DNA of 64,000 nt from positions 1-64,000 of the forward strand of contig NZ_JARGEN010000021.1 of NCBI RefSeq assembly GCF_029211125.1. The letters are read 5' to 3'. A model generated the notes under the pieces. It was given only the letters and a program-made list of their open reading frames with translations, had not been told where the DNA came from and did no database searches. The stretch is from Curvibacter soli (GTDB taxonomy: Bacteria; Pseudomonadota; Gammaproteobacteria; Burkholderiales; Burkholderiaceae_C). Positions 1 through 11,284 of this stretch are shown here, piece after piece. Within the stretch, counting starts at the first letter, position 1. Every line of letters begins with the position of its first letter. The translations under genes and the position numbers were made by a program.

Positions 1-76
1 CTTACAGCTTCCCTAGCCCCTCCCCAGTCCCCTGGCGAGGGGCTTTCGGGTTCCTGGGGTGCATAGAGTCCATGCC

Positions 77-478
77 ATGGTCACGGAATACAGTATCAGC
101 GACCTTGCCAAAGAGTTCGATTTGACAACGCGGGCCATGCGCTTCTACGAGGACATGGGCTTGCTGGAGCCGAGGCATGAAGGGCCCAGCGGGCGCAAGC
201 GCGTGTATTCGGCGCGCGACCGCACCCGCCTGCGACTGACACTGCGTGCCAAGCGGTTGGGCCTGAGCTTGAGCGAGGCACGGGACATCATCGATATGTA
301 TGACAGCCCGCGTGACACGGGGCCCCAATTGCACAAGTTCCTCATGGTGTTGGAGCAGCACCGCCGGCAGCTCGAAGAGCAGATGGCGGATTTGCAAGTC
401 AATCTGAGCGAAGTGCGCGCCCACGAGAAAGAGGCGCGTGCGCTGCTGCAAAAGCTCGAAAAGAAGAACGACCTCTGA
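77..478 (+). CDS. liuR: MerR-family regulator, LiuR-like
   Basis: A 133-residue MerR-family transcription factor. The N-terminus (SISDLAKEFDLTTRAMRFYE, residues 5-24) is the helix-turn-helix, followed by the wing (PSGRKRVYS). A long helix after residue 80 (LEQHRRQLEEQMADLQVNL) is the dimer coiled coil. No cysteine cluster for metal binding is visible, which fits LiuR, the regulator of branched-chain amino-acid and acyl-CoA catabolism, better than a metal sensor. The ATG at 77 is preferred over the in-frame GTG at 59 because the family domain begins there. A dyad matching a MerR-type operator lies 12 bp after the stop, so the gene may act on the next promoter. Thiolase and acyl-CoA dehydrogenase genes downstream agree with a LiuR role, which is inferred. 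Confidence 0.85.
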   Translation: MVTEYSISDLAKEFDLTTRAMRFYEDMGLLEPRHEGPSGRKRVYSARDRTRLRLTLRAKRLGLSLSEARDIIDMYDSPRDTGPQLHKFLMVLEQHRRQLEEQMADLQVNLSEVRAHEKEARALLQKLEKKNDL

Positions 479-489
479 ACGCGGCATAA

Positions 490-511
490 TTGACGTTTAC
501 GTCAACGTCAA
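490..511. promoter_or_regulatory. Probable LiuR/MerR operator dyad
   Basis: A 22-bp near-perfect inverted repeat beginning TTGACGTTTACG and ending TCAACGTCAA: 20 of 22 positions are symmetric. It lies between the MerR-family gene and the carbonic anhydrase gene, 43 bp before that ATG. It resembles the ACGT-rich palindromes bound by LiuR-type regulators; the assignment to this regulator is inference from position and shape. Confidence 0.65.
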
Positions 512-553
512 TCAAGACTGCGGCTATGCTTGCGCAACTGAGACAATCCGGCC

Positions 554-1204
554 ATGCCCCTGAAAGATCTCTTCGCCCACAACCGCGCCTGGGCCGCACA
601 GATGGAGCGCGAGCGGCCGGGTTTCTTCACCAGCTTGGTGAAGCAGCAAACGCCGAAGTACATGTGGATCGGCTGTTCGGACAGCCGCGTGCCGGCCAAC
701 CAGATCACGGGCCTGGAGCCCGGCGAGGTTTTCGTCCACCGCAACGTGGCCAACATCGTGGTGCATTCCGACCTCAACGCGCTGTCCGCCATTCAGTTCG
801 CCGTGGAGCGGCTCAAGGTCGAGCACATCATGGTGGTGGGCCACTATGGCTGCTCGGGCGTGCAGGCGGCGCTGGAGCGCGCCCGCATTGGTCTGGCCGA
901 CAACTGGCTGCGCCACATCCAGTCGGTGCGCGACCACCATCGTGCCTTGCTGGACCGCCTGCCGGAACATCAACGCGCCAACGCCCTGTGCGATCTCAAC
1001 GTGGTGGAGCAGGTGGTCAATGTCAGCGTCAGCACGGTGATGCTCGATGCCTGGGCGCGCAACCAGAAGGTCATGGTGCATGGCTGGGCCTTCGGCGTAC
1101 ACGATGGCCTGCTGCAGGATCTGCACGTGACAGTGTCGTCCACTGAATCGCTAGAAGGCGTCTATGCAGCCGCGGTAGAGCGCATATCCGCCAGATACGC
1201 CTGA
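554..1204 (+). CDS. can: Beta-class carbonic anhydrase
   Basis: 216 residues; interconverts CO2 and bicarbonate in the cytoplasm, supplying bicarbonate to carboxylases. The zinc-site motif CSDSR with its Cys and the Asp-Arg pair lies near residue 40, and the second zinc motif HYGCSGV near residue 97. Length and motifs match the beta class. The ATG at 554 begins [13 protein letters not shown], a typical N-terminus of the family. The gene stands 17 bp before aceK. The dyad upstream suggests control by the MerR-family protein, which would tie bicarbonate supply to acyl-CoA carboxylation; that link is inference. Confidence 0.95.
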   Translation: MPLKDLFAHNRAWAAQMERERPGFFTSLVKQQTPKYMWIGCSDSRVPANQITGLEPGEVFVHRNVANIVVHSDLNALSAIQFAVERLKVEHIMVVGHYGCSGVQAALERARIGLADNWLRHIQSVRDHHRALLDRLPEHQRANALCDLNVVEQVVNVSVSTVMLDAWARNQKVMVHGWAFGVHDGLLQDLHVTVSSTESLEGVYAAAVERISARYA

Positions 1205-1221
1205 AGGGCACAGGACCGGTC

Positions 1222-3072
1222 ATGGCCAAGGTCATCTTCCCGCAGCGTCTGGACGTGCCTGAGGCCTATGACATAGCGCGCGCGATGATGGACGGCTTCA
1301 ATCGCCACTACCGCCTGTTTCGTACCGAATCCGCACGCGCCAAGCACCGTTTCGAGACAGCCGACTGGCACGGCCAGCAGCGTGCCCAGCGTGAGCGCAT
1401 CGAGTTCTACGACCTGCGCGTCAAGGAATGCGTGACGCGGCTGGAGAAGGAGTTCAAGGCTGGCGAGCAGCCCATGGAGGTATGGCACCAGGTCAAGCTG
1501 CACTACATCGGGCTGCTGGTAGACCACCACCAGCCCGAGCTGGCCGAGACCTTCTTCAACTCGATCACCACCAAGATCCTGCACCGCACGCATTTCCACA
1601 ACGATTTCATCTTCGTGCGGCCCGCGATCAGCACCGAGTACATCGAGAACGACGAGCCCGCCGCGCGCCCCACCTACCGTTCGTACTATCCCGCCCACGA
1701 TTCGCTGCTCGGCACGCTCGCGCGCATCGTCACCAACTTCCAGATCCAGCGCCCGTTCGAGGATTTCGAGCGCGACATCGGCTACGTGCATGCCGCCATG
1801 CGCCAGCGCATCGACCCGATGCGCCTGCGCGCCAACTTCCAGCTCCAGGTGCTCGCCAGCCTATTCTTCCGCAACAAGGGTGCTTATGTGGTGGGCAAGA
1901 TCATCAATGGCTTCAACGAAGTGCCGTTCGCACTGCCCATCTTGCACGGCGAAGCGGGCCGGCTGGTCATCGATGCGGCGCTGTTCGGCGAAGACGATCT
2001 GCAGATGCTGTTCAGCTTCGCGCGCGCCTACTTCATGGTGGACATGGAGATTCCCGCGGCCTATGTGCACTTCCTGCGCTCGCTCATGCCGCGCAAGCCG
2101 CGCGGCGAGATCTACAACGCGATCGGCCTGGCCAAGCAAGGCAAGACATTGTTCTACCGCGACTTCCTGTTCCACCTGAAGCATTCCAGCGACCGCTTCC
2201 GCATCGCGCCAGGCATCAAGGGCATGGTCATGCTGGTGTTCGACCTGCCCTCGTTCCCCTATGTGTTCAAGGTCATCAAGGACTACTACCCGCCGCAGAA
2301 GGACACCACGCGTGCGCAGATCGCGGCCAAGTACCTGCTGGTCAAGCAGCACGACCGCGTGGGCCGCATGGCCGACACGCTCGAATACAGCGAGGTCGCC
2401 TTCCCCCGCGAGCGCTTCGAAGACGAACTGATCGCCGAGATCGCACAGTTCGCCCCCAGCCAGCTCGAAATCTCCGACCGCGACGGCGACGGCAACGTCG
2501 AGGTCATCATCAAGCACCTCTACATCGAGCGCCGCATGATCCCGCTCAACATCTACCTGCAGGAAGCCTTCGATACTGGCCTGCATGAACCACGCGCACG
2601 GGCCCAGATGGAAAAGAGCGTGATCGACTATGGCAACGCCATCAAGGACCTGGTGGCCGCCAACATCTTTCCCGGTGACATGCTGTGGAAGAACTTCGGC
2701 GTCACGCGCAACGGCAAGGTCGTGTTCTATGACTACGACGAGATCGAATACATTACCGACTGCAACTTCCGCCGCGTGCCTGCGCCGCGCCACGAAGAAG
2801 ACGAGTTCAGCGGCGAAGTCTGGTATCCCGTCGGCCCGCGCGACGTGTTCCCTGAAACCTTCGGCCCCTTCCTGCTCGGCAACGACGCCGTGCGCGAGGT
2901 GTTTTTGCGCCACCACGCCGACCTGCTCGACGCGGCGTTCTGGCAATCGCACAAGGAGCGCATCCAGGCCGGGCATGTGTACGACGTGTTTCCCTACGAG
3001 CGCGAGCGGCGCTTCCCGCCATCCAGAGTCCCCCTGTCCCCCACCCCATCCAAGGAGATGAACCATGCCTGA
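1222..3072 (+). CDS. aceK: Isocitrate dehydrogenase kinase/phosphatase AceK
   Basis: 616 residues, slightly longer than the enterobacterial enzyme. AceK reversibly phosphorylates isocitrate dehydrogenase and so sets the split between the TCA cycle and the glyoxylate shunt. The N-terminal half is the all-helical regulatory domain. The kinase domain follows, with the [20 protein letters not shown] segment near residue 330 and the catalytic region [10 protein letters not shown]...[10 protein letters not shown] near residues 490-515. The stop overlaps the next ATG by 8 bp, so aceK and the thiolase gene are probably translationally coupled. No aceA or aceB is in the window. Confidence 0.97.
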   Translation: MAKVIFPQRLDVPEAYDIARAMMDGFNRHYRLFRTESARAKHRFETADWHGQQRAQRERIEFYDLRVKECVTRLEKEFKAGEQPMEVWHQVKLHYIGLLVDHHQPELAETFFNSITTKILHRTHFHNDFIFVRPAISTEYIENDEPAARPTYRSYYPAHDSLLGTLARIVTNFQIQRPFEDFERDIGYVHAAMRQRIDPMRLRANFQLQVLASLFFRNKGAYVVGKIINGFNEVPFALPILHGEAGRLVIDAALFGEDDLQMLFSFARAYFMVDMEIPAAYVHFLRSLMPRKPRGEIYNAIGLAKQGKTLFYRDFLFHLKHSSDRFRIAPGIKGMVMLVFDLPSFPYVFKVIKDYYPPQKDTTRAQIAAKYLLVKQHDRVGRMADTLEYSEVAFPRERFEDELIAEIAQFAPSQLEISDRDGDGNVEVIIKHLYIERRMIPLNIYLQEAFDTGLHEPRARAQMEKSVIDYGNAIKDLVAANIFPGDMLWKNFGVTRNGKVVFYDYDEIEYITDCNFRRVPAPRHEEDEFSGEVWYPVGPRDVFPETFGPFLLGNDAVREVFLRHHADLLDAAFWQSHKERIQAGHVYDVFPYERERRFPPSRVPLSPTPSKEMNHA

Positions 3073-4246
3073 ATCCATCGTCATCATCGGCGCCGCGCGC
3101 ACGCCCATGGGCGCGTTCCAGGGCGACTTCGCCAGCCTGGCGGCGCACGACCTCGGCGGCGCCGCCATCCGCGCGGCAGTCGAGCGCGCGGGCATCGCGC
3201 CCGACCTCGTCACCGAAGTGCTGTTCGGCAACTGCCTCATGGCCGGCCAGGGCCAGGCCCCGGCGCGCCAGGCCGCATTCAAGGGCGGCCTGCCCAAAAG
3301 CGCGGGCGCGGTCACGCTCAGCAAGATGTGCGGCTCGGGCATGAAGGCCGCCATGTTCGCGCACGACATGCTGCTGGCCGGCAGCCACGACGTGATGGTC
3401 GCCGGCGGCATGGAGAGCATGACCAACGCGCCCTACCTGCTGCAGAAAGGCCGCAGTGGCTACCGGCTGGGCCACGACCGCATCTTCGACCACATGATGC
3501 TCGACGGCCTGGAGGACGCCTACGAGCCCGGCCGCTCCATGGGCACCTTCGGCGAAGACTGCGCGGCCAAGTACGGCTTCACCCGCGCCGACCAGGACGT
3601 CTTCGCCATCGCCAGCGTGCAGCGCGCCCAGGCCGCCACGCAGTCGGGCGCGTTCGCGGCGGAAATCACGCCCATCGCCGTCAAGACCCGCGCCGGCGAA
3701 ACCGTGGTGTCCATCGACGAAGGCCCGACCAAGGCCCGGCTCGACAAGATCGCCCAGCTCAAGCCCGCGTTCAAGAAGGACGGCACCATCACCGCCGCCT
3801 CCAGCTCCAGCATCAACGACGGCGCCGCCGCGCTCGTGATGGTGCGTGCATCCACCGCCGCCAAGCTCGGCGCCAGGCCGCTCGCGCGCATCGTCGCCCA
3901 TGCCATGCATGCGCAGGAACCCAACTGGTTCACCACCGCCCCCGTGGGCGCCACGCAGAAGGCACTGGCCAAGGCCGGCTGGAGCGCGAAGGACGTGGAC
4001 CTGTGGGAGGTCAACGAAGCCTTCGCCGTCGTGCCCATGGCGCTCATGCAGGAGCTGAACGTGCCGCACGACATCGTCAACGTCAACGGCGGTGCCTGTG
4101 CACTCGGCCACCCCATCGGCGCCAGCGGCGCGCGCATCATGGTCACGCTGATCCACGCGCTGCAGGCGCGCGGCAAGAAGCGCGGCCTGGCCACGCTGTG
4201 CATCGGCGGCGGAGAGGCGACCGCAGTGGCGCTTGAACTGCTCTGA
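3065..4246 (+). CDS. Acetyl-CoA acetyltransferase (thiolase)
   Basis: 393 residues, the normal thiolase length. It condenses or cleaves acyl-CoA and acetyl-CoA. The active Cys is at residue 89 in KMCGSGMKA. The second conserved block [19 protein letters not shown] lies near residues 338-356 and carries the catalytic His. The final block reads [13 protein letters not shown], with Cys followed by GGG where many homologues have GGGQG. Translation starts inside the end of aceK. Downstream lies an acyl-CoA dehydrogenase, so the pair may serve fatty-acid or branched-chain acid breakdown. Biosynthetic and degradative thiolases cannot be separated from the sequence alone. Confidence 0.93.
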   Translation: MPESIVIIGAARTPMGAFQGDFASLAAHDLGGAAIRAAVERAGIAPDLVTEVLFGNCLMAGQGQAPARQAAFKGGLPKSAGAVTLSKMCGSGMKAAMFAHDMLLAGSHDVMVAGGMESMTNAPYLLQKGRSGYRLGHDRIFDHMMLDGLEDAYEPGRSMGTFGEDCAAKYGFTRADQDVFAIASVQRAQAATQSGAFAAEITPIAVKTRAGETVVSIDEGPTKARLDKIAQLKPAFKKDGTITAASSSSINDGAAALVMVRASTAAKLGARPLARIVAHAMHAQEPNWFTTAPVGATQKALAKAGWSAKDVDLWEVNEAFAVVPMALMQELNVPHDIVNVNGGACALGHPIGASGARIMVTLIHALQARGKKRGLATLCIGGGEATAVALELL

Positions 4247-4255
4247 TTTACTCAG

Positions 4256-4300
4256 TTTTTGATAGCTGCCAGCGCAGGTGGAATAAGCGCTAGGGGCACT
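4256..4300 (+). repeat. Dispersed ~55-bp repeat, copy 1
   Basis: Contains TTTTTGATAGCTGCC, then GCGCAGGTGGAATAAGCGCT. The same series of blocks recurs at about 5877, 14930, 27869, 33379, 41119, 57178 and 59734. Here it fills the gap between the thiolase and acyl-CoA dehydrogenase genes. Orientation is taken from the GATAGCTGCC block. Confidence 0.8.
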
Positions 4301-4343
4301 TTTTATCCATAAATGGCCCGTCCCCGCGGGCCGGGAGACAAGC

Positions 4344-5474
4344 ATGCTGCTGACCCCAGATCAGGAGGCCATCCGCGATACCGTGCGCGCCTTCGCCCAG
4401 GCTGAACTCGCGCCGCATGCCGCACGCTGGGACAAGGAACACCATTTCCCGCAAGACGCTCACCGCGGCCTGGCCGCGCTCGGCGCCTACGGCATCTGCG
4501 TGCCCGAGGACCTGGGCGGCGCGGGCCTGGACTATCTCAGCCTGGCGCTCGTGCTGGAGGAAATCGCCGCCGGCGACGGCGGCACCAGCACCGTCATCAG
4601 CGTCACCAACTGCCCCGTCAACGCCATCCTGATGCGCTACGGCAGCGCGGCGCAGCAGCGGCAGTGGCTGGCACCGCTGGCGCAAGGCGAGATGCTCGGC
4701 GCCTTCTGCCTCACCGAGCCGCAGGTGGGCAGCGATGCCTCGGCGCTGCAGACCACCGCGGCCCGCGAGGGCGACGTCTATGTGCTCAACGGCGTCAAGC
4801 AGTTCATCACCAGCGGCAAGAACGGGCAGGTCGCCATCGTCATCGCCGTCACCGACAAGGCGGCAGGCAAGCGCGGCATGAGCGCCTTCATCGTGCCCAC
4901 CAGTACGCCGGGCTACCGTGTGGCGCGGCTGGAGGACAAACTGGGCCAGCACAGCAGCGACACCGCGCAGATCCTGTTCGAGAACTGCCGCGTGCCGGTG
5001 GAAAACCGCATCGGCGAGGAGGGGGAAGGCTACAAGATCGCGCTCTCGGCCCTGGAGGGCGGGCGCATCGGCATCGCCGCGCAGAGCGTGGGCATGGCGC
5101 GCGCCGCGTTCGACTGCGCGCTGCAGTATTCGAAGGAACGCCAGAGCTTCGGCGCCGCCATCTTCCAGCACCAGGCCGTGGGCTTTCGCCTGGCCGACTG
5201 CGCCACGCAGATCGAGGCCGCGCGCCAGCTCATCTGGCACGCCGCCGCGCTGCGCGACGCGGGCCGGCCCTGCCTGAAGGAAGCCGCCATGGCCAAGCTG
5301 TTCGCCAGCGAGATGGCCGAACGCGTGTGCAGCGCGGCCATCCAGACGCTGGGCGGCTACGGCTACGTGCGCGACTTCCCCGTGGAGCGCATCTACCGCG
5401 ACGTGCGCGTGTGCCAGATCTACGAAGGCACTTCGGACGTGCAGAAAATTCTCATCCAGCGCGCGCTGGCCTGA
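4344..5474 (+). CDS. Acyl-CoA dehydrogenase
   Basis: 376 residues; FAD-dependent alpha,beta-dehydrogenation of an acyl-CoA. The N-terminal helical domain, the central beta domain with the FAD-binding stretch GAFCLTEPQVGSDASAL (near residue 120), and the C-terminal domain with ERQSFGAAIFQHQAV are in the normal order. The C-terminal IYEGTSDVQK carries the catalytic Glu of the short- and medium-chain type. The stop overlaps the next start (TGATG). Chain length and substrate cannot be fixed; with the upstream thiolase and the LiuR-like regulator, a short or branched acyl-CoA is plausible. Confidence 0.93.
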   Translation: MLLTPDQEAIRDTVRAFAQAELAPHAARWDKEHHFPQDAHRGLAALGAYGICVPEDLGGAGLDYLSLALVLEEIAAGDGGTSTVISVTNCPVNAILMRYGSAAQQRQWLAPLAQGEMLGAFCLTEPQVGSDASALQTTAAREGDVYVLNGVKQFITSGKNGQVAIVIAVTDKAAGKRGMSAFIVPTSTPGYRVARLEDKLGQHSSDTAQILFENCRVPVENRIGEEGEGYKIALSALEGGRIGIAAQSVGMARAAFDCALQYSKERQSFGAAIFQHQAVGFRLADCATQIEAARQLIWHAAALRDAGRPCLKEAAMAKLFASEMAERVCSAAIQTLGGYGYVRDFPVERIYRDVRVCQIYEGTSDVQKILIQRALA

Positions 5475-5875
5475 TGGCGCGGCCCGGGGATGCATGCCCC
5501 TGCGGCGGCGGCCCGGGCTACCCGGCCTGCTGCGGCCGCTACATCGACCACTTCGACGCCACGCCCGCGCCCGATGCAGCGAGCCTCATGCGTTCGCGCT
5601 ACACCGCCTTCGTGCGCGAGGACGCGGCCTACCTGCTCGCCACCTGGCACGCCGGCACGCGCCCGCCGCAGGTCGGCTTCGAGCCCGGCGCGCGCTGGCT
5701 GGGCCTGGAGGTGCGCGGCGCGCAGCAGCAGAGCATGGACCACGCCACGGTCGAATTCGTCGCCCGCATGCGCGACGCGGACGGTCGCGCCCACCGCCTG
5801 CACGAGCGCAGCCGCTTCGTGCGCACGCAGGGGCGTTGGTACTATGTGGACGGCGACCTCCTCGCCTCTTCATAA
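5474..5875 (+). CDS. ychJ: YchJ family (UPF0225) protein
   Basis: 133 residues. The N-terminus CPCGGGPGYPACCGRYI is a SEC-C-like zinc motif with four cysteines, followed by SLMRSRYTAFVREDAAYLLATWH, the signature of the YchJ/NTF2-like core. The end RFVRTQGRWYYVDGD is also typical. Molecular function is not established for the family. The ATG overlaps the stop of the acyl-CoA dehydrogenase by one base, so the two are probably co-translated. The gene ends next to a dispersed repeat. Confidence 0.9.
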   Translation: MARPGDACPCGGGPGYPACCGRYIDHFDATPAPDAASLMRSRYTAFVREDAAYLLATWHAGTRPPQVGFEPGARWLGLEVRGAQQQSMDHATVEFVARMRDADGRAHRLHERSRFVRTQGRWYYVDGDLLASS

Positions 5876-5876
5876 C

Positions 5877-5931
5877 CAAATTGGCCCGCAGCGCTTATAA
5901 AACATGCGCAAGCAGCTATCAATTTCATAGT
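5877..5931 (-). repeat. Dispersed ~55-bp repeat, copy 2
   Basis: Inverted copy of the family: CAAATTGGC, GCGCTTAT and GCAGCTATCAA appear in order on the plus strand. It fills the whole gap between ychJ and the HAD gene. Confidence 0.75.
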
Positions 5932-5937
5932 ATCCAG

Positions 5938-8071
<2,134 letters not shown>

Positions 8072-8095
8072 GCGCCGCCTGCGGCGGCTGGCGCC

Positions 8096-8129
8096 CGGCT
8101 GATCCGGCCCGTCCGCACGGGATCAGCCG
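8096..8129 (+). terminator. Hairpin after argG, possible terminator
   Basis: A 10-bp perfect stem, CGGCTGATCC paired with GGATCAGCCG, around a 14-nt loop, 24 bp after argG. It is followed by AGCGTTTCT, a weak T-run, so it may need help from Rho or act as an RNA 3-prime end stabiliser. Confidence 0.5.
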
Positions 8130-8223
8130 AGCGTTTCTGCCGGTATCGCGCCGTGACATGCACGGGTCGCGCAAACGCGATAAGGTTGCCCCTCTGTCTC
8201 TGTCTTTCTTCGAGGAATCCGCC

Positions 8224-9273
8224 ATGGCCCAAGCACTCGCCTATGCAGCAACGTCCCCCAGCAGCCCGCTGGGCCCGTACACCATCGAGCGCCGTACGCC
8301 CGGCGATCTGGACGTGGCCATCGACATTCTCTACTGCGGCGTCTGCCACTCCGACCTGCACACCGCCCGCAACGAATGGGGCGGCACCGTCTACCCCAGC
8401 GTGCCGGGCCACGAGATCGTGGGCCGGGTCACGGCCGTCGGCGCGCTGGTCAGCAAGTTCAAGACCGGCGATCTCGTCGGCGTGGGCTGCATGGTGGACA
8501 GCTGCCAGCACTGCGTGCCCTGCGCCGAGGGGCTGGAGCAGTACTGCGACAACGGCTTCACCGGCACCTACAACGGGCCCGAGCAGGGAACGGGCGCCAC
8601 CACCTACGGCGGCTATTCCAAGCAAGTCGTGGTGCGGGAGAGCTTCGTGCTCAAGATCACGCACGACGACGCCACGCTCGCCGCCGTGGCGCCGCTGCTG
8701 TGCGCGGGCATCACCACCTATTCGCCGCTGCGCCAGTGGCAGGTCGGCCCGGGCCAGAAGGTGGGCATCGTGGGCCTGGGCGGCCTGGGCCACATGGGGG
8801 TGAAGATCGCCGCTGCCATGGGCGCGCACGTGGTGCTGTTCACCACGTCGGAGGGCAAACGCGCGGACGCGCTGCGCCTGGGCGCGCACGAGGTCGTGGT
8901 GTCGAAGAACCCGGACGAGATGGCCGCCCACATGGGCAGCCTGGACTTCGTCCTGAACACCGTGGCCGCACCGCACAGCCTGGACCCATTCATCGCCCTG
9001 CTCAAGCTCGACGGCACCATGACGCTGGTGGGCGCGCCGGCCAGCCCGCACCCGTCGCCGGCGGTGTTCGGCCTGATCATGCGGCGCCGCCGCATCGCCG
9101 GCTCGCTGATCGGCGGCATCCGCGAAACGCAGGAGATGCTGGACTTCTGCGCCAGCCACGGCATCGTCTCGGACATCGAGATGATCCGCATGGACGAAAT
9201 CAACACCGCCTACGAGCGCATGCTGAAAAGCGACGTGAAGTACCGTTTCGTGATCGATATGGCAACGCTCTGA
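8224..9273 (+). CDS. Zinc-dependent NAD(P) alcohol dehydrogenase, YahK-like
   Basis: 349 residues, medium-chain dehydrogenase/reductase of the cinnamyl-alcohol-dehydrogenase/YahK group. The catalytic zinc ligands are in CGVCHSDLH (near residue 40) and PGHEIVG (near 62). The structural zinc cysteines are in CMVDSCQHCVPC...QYC. The Rossmann fingerprint is GLGGLGHMGVKIA near residue 183. It probably reduces aldehydes to alcohols with NADPH. The ATG at 8224 fits the family N-terminus; the open frame further upstream lacks similarity. The substrate is not known. Confidence 0.93.
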   Translation: MAQALAYAATSPSSPLGPYTIERRTPGDLDVAIDILYCGVCHSDLHTARNEWGGTVYPSVPGHEIVGRVTAVGALVSKFKTGDLVGVGCMVDSCQHCVPCAEGLEQYCDNGFTGTYNGPEQGTGATTYGGYSKQVVVRESFVLKITHDDATLAAVAPLLCAGITTYSPLRQWQVGPGQKVGIVGLGGLGHMGVKIAAAMGAHVVLFTTSEGKRADALRLGAHEVVVSKNPDEMAAHMGSLDFVLNTVAAPHSLDPFIALLKLDGTMTLVGAPASPHPSPAVFGLIMRRRRIAGSLIGGIRETQEMLDFCASHGIVSDIEMIRMDEINTAYERMLKSDVKYRFVIDMATL

Positions 9274-9275
9274 CA

Positions 9276-9442
9276 CGGCGGGCTACTGCCCGCAAGGAGG
9301 AGCAACGCCGCATGGCGCGCCGAGCGCGGTGCTGGCAGGTGCATCGCACTCTCACCCACGAGGCGAACGCCATCGAAGCCGGCAACGCTCGATTTCCTGC
9401 GGCCTGGCAAGGGATGCAAAGCGGTCAACTGCCGTTTCCAGG
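9276..9442 (+). repeat. ~230-bp dispersed element, copy A (left end missing)
   Basis: Shares GCGGGCTACTGCCCGCAAGG, a following ~100-bp block, and the end CGGTCAACTGCCGTTTCCAGG (positions 9422-9442) with copies at 11110, 46140 and 47901. The right end matches an inverted terminal sequence seen on both sides of the 46140 copy; the left end is absent. The rest of this 308-bp gap (9443-9581) holds no gene I recognise. Confidence 0.75.
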
Positions 9443-9581
9443 ATCATTAGGGCAGTGGTTGGCCAGCGCGTGTCGACACGGACGTGCGCGGCAGAAGCTT
9501 TGCCTCGGCAGGCCAAACCCCTGTGGCGAGGGCCGTGGGCGGGACGCGCCAGAGGCTCTCGATGAGCGCGACGGTGACCAA

Positions 9582-10865
9582 TCAGGGCAAGACCCGCTGC
9601 AGGGCCAGCACACCCACAAATGCCAGCGTGTGTGCCACGATGCCCGGCGCCACAGCCAGCGCATAGCGCCAGCCGCCGCTGGCCAGTGCCACGACACATT
9701 TGCTGCCCGCATGCACGAGCAGCGCGGACATCAGGGCCGAGACGATGGCGGGTGCCGCTGTGCTGTCCGGGCCGCCCCGCACCAGCACCGCAGCCGTGGC
9801 GGCATGCACATCGGCCAGGGCCGCCAGCATGGCACCGGCCCGCATGCCCGCATCGCCTTGCCACGCCGTCAGCAAATGCACGCCCACCTGGATGCCCGTG
9901 AGCAAGGCGGCAATGATCAAGGCGTCGCGCAACTTGAACATGGGAGCATCGGGCAGCACACCGGCAGCCGCCGCGGGCGCGTGCCCGCCCGCCGCGCCCC
10001 GACCGCCCCACCACCCCAGGGCGGCCGCCACACAGCCCCCTGCCAGGGCCGGCAGCCACAGCCGCGCCAGCCACTGCGGCTGCGCCGTGGCGGCCACCAC
10101 CACGATCTGCACCATGGTGGCCACGCACGACAGCAGGGCCGCCCCCGCATGGGCGCGCGGCGCGGCCTGGCCGGCACGCACCTCCATGCCCAAGCTGGCA
10201 ATGGTGGCGGTGCTTGACACAAACCCCGACGCCAGCGCCGACAGCGCCATGGCATGGCGCGCCTGCATCAGGCGCCGGCCCACATGCGCCAGCGACTGGA
10301 TCACCAGCAGCACGATGACCAGGCGCACCACCACCTGCGGGTTCAACACCCCTTGCCACAGTGGCCTGTCGGGAACCAGCGGATACACCAGCAAGGCCAG
10401 CGCGCCCAAAATGAGCCCGCTGCGCACCTCGCCGGGCTGCAGCCACTGGCTGGAAAACTGGTGCAAAGGGTCACGCAGCGCCAGCAGCCCCGTCACCACC
10501 ACGGCCAGGGCGGCGGCCAGCAACTGGTCGCGCACGCAGATCACGCCGATCAGGTAGGCCAGCAGCAGCGCGATTTCGGTGGTCACCCCCGGGTCGCCCG
10601 ACCGGTCGCGGGCATAGGCCACCACGGTCAGGGCCGCCACCAACACAGCCCCGACCACCACCAGCGCAGGAACAGCGGTCAGCGCGGCGGTGGCACCGGC
10701 AATGGACACCAGGGTGAATGACCGGACCCCGGCCAACGACCGGTAAGGCCCCGCCCCCTTGCGGCGCTCCCGCTCGATACCCATCAGCAACCCGCACCCT
10801 GCGGCACTCGCCAGCATGGCCAGCGCCGTAGAAAAATCTGCCACATCCTGCATGGACTTTTGCAC
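9582..10865 (-). CDS. MgtC/SapB-DUF4010 family membrane protein
   Basis: 427 residues, strongly hydrophobic. The N-terminal part (residues 10-150) contains GCGLLMGIERERRKG, the MgtC/SapB signature with a conserved acidic/basic loop, and about four membrane helices. The C-terminal part (from about residue 180) is a DUF4010-type region with about seven more helices (ALASGFVSSTATIASLG). The cellular role is unknown; related MgtC proteins are linked to growth in low magnesium. Convergent with the alcohol dehydrogenase gene. A strong hairpin lies upstream. Confidence 0.85.
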   Translation of the reverse strand: MQKSMQDVADFSTALAMLASAAGCGLLMGIERERRKGAGPYRSLAGVRSFTLVSIAGATAALTAVPALVVVGAVLVAALTVVAYARDRSGDPGVTTEIALLLAYLIGVICVRDQLLAAALAVVVTGLLALRDPLHQFSSQWLQPGEVRSGLILGALALLVYPLVPDRPLWQGVLNPQVVVRLVIVLLVIQSLAHVGRRLMQARHAMALSALASGFVSSTATIASLGMEVRAGQAAPRAHAGAALLSCVATMVQIVVVAATAQPQWLARLWLPALAGGCVAAALGWWGGRGAAGGHAPAAAAGVLPDAPMFKLRDALIIAALLTGIQVGVHLLTAWQGDAGMRAGAMLAALADVHAATAAVLVRGGPDSTAAPAIVSALMSALLVHAGSKCVVALASGGWRYALAVAPGIVAHTLAFVGVLALQRVLP

Positions 10866-10938
10866 CTTTCATCTCAGTTGCTCCACCGCGCTCGCGCGCC
10901 ACTCGCGACGCATGAAACTGGCGCAGCCCAATGCCAGG

Positions 10939-10975
10939 GATACCGCGCAACCGGCTTTGCCGGGCCGCCGGTATC
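10939..10975 (-). other. Nested hairpin upstream of the MgtC-family gene
   Basis: GATACCG and CGGTATC form a 7-bp perfect outer stem, and CCGGC/GCCGG an inner stem with an AAA loop. It lies about 75 bp before the MgtC-family start, inside a 419-bp gene-free stretch (10866-11284) that otherwise holds only repeat copy B. It could be a 5-prime UTR structure or an unrelated palindrome; I do not recognise a known riboswitch. Confidence 0.35.
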
Positions 10976-11109
10976 GCCCCCGGCGAGGGGGTTGGCGGCC
11001 ACACGCAGTGGGCAAGCCTGGGGGAGTGTTTCACTTCAGACCACCTTGCGCCAGACGTTCAAGCGCGAATGCGGCATCACGCAGGGAATATCGCGCCGCC
11101 GTGCGCAAT

Positions 11110-11230
11110 GAGCGCGGTGCTGGCATGTGCATAGCGCTCTCACCCACGAGGTGAACGCCATCGAAGCCGTCAACGCTCGATTTCATGCGGCCTGGCAAGG
11201 GATACACAGCGGTCAATTGCCGTTTCCAGG
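11110..11230 (+). repeat. ~230-bp dispersed element, copy B (partial)
   Basis: Shares AGCGCGGTGCTGGCA, CTCTCACCCACGAGG, GCCATCGAAGCC and the end CAATTGCCGTTTCCAGG with copies A and C. The left third is missing or diverged. Confidence 0.7.
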
Positions 11231-11284
11231 TTCAGCGCAGGAAAGCGTGGAGAGATGGCGTGCTTGCGCGGCCGAGCCTCGACT

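Noticed and set aside
1861-4345. Long antisense open frames opposite aceK and the thiolase gene (and similar ones opposite most genes).
   Set aside because: High-GC DNA opens antisense frames; these lack family motifs and the sense genes are certain.
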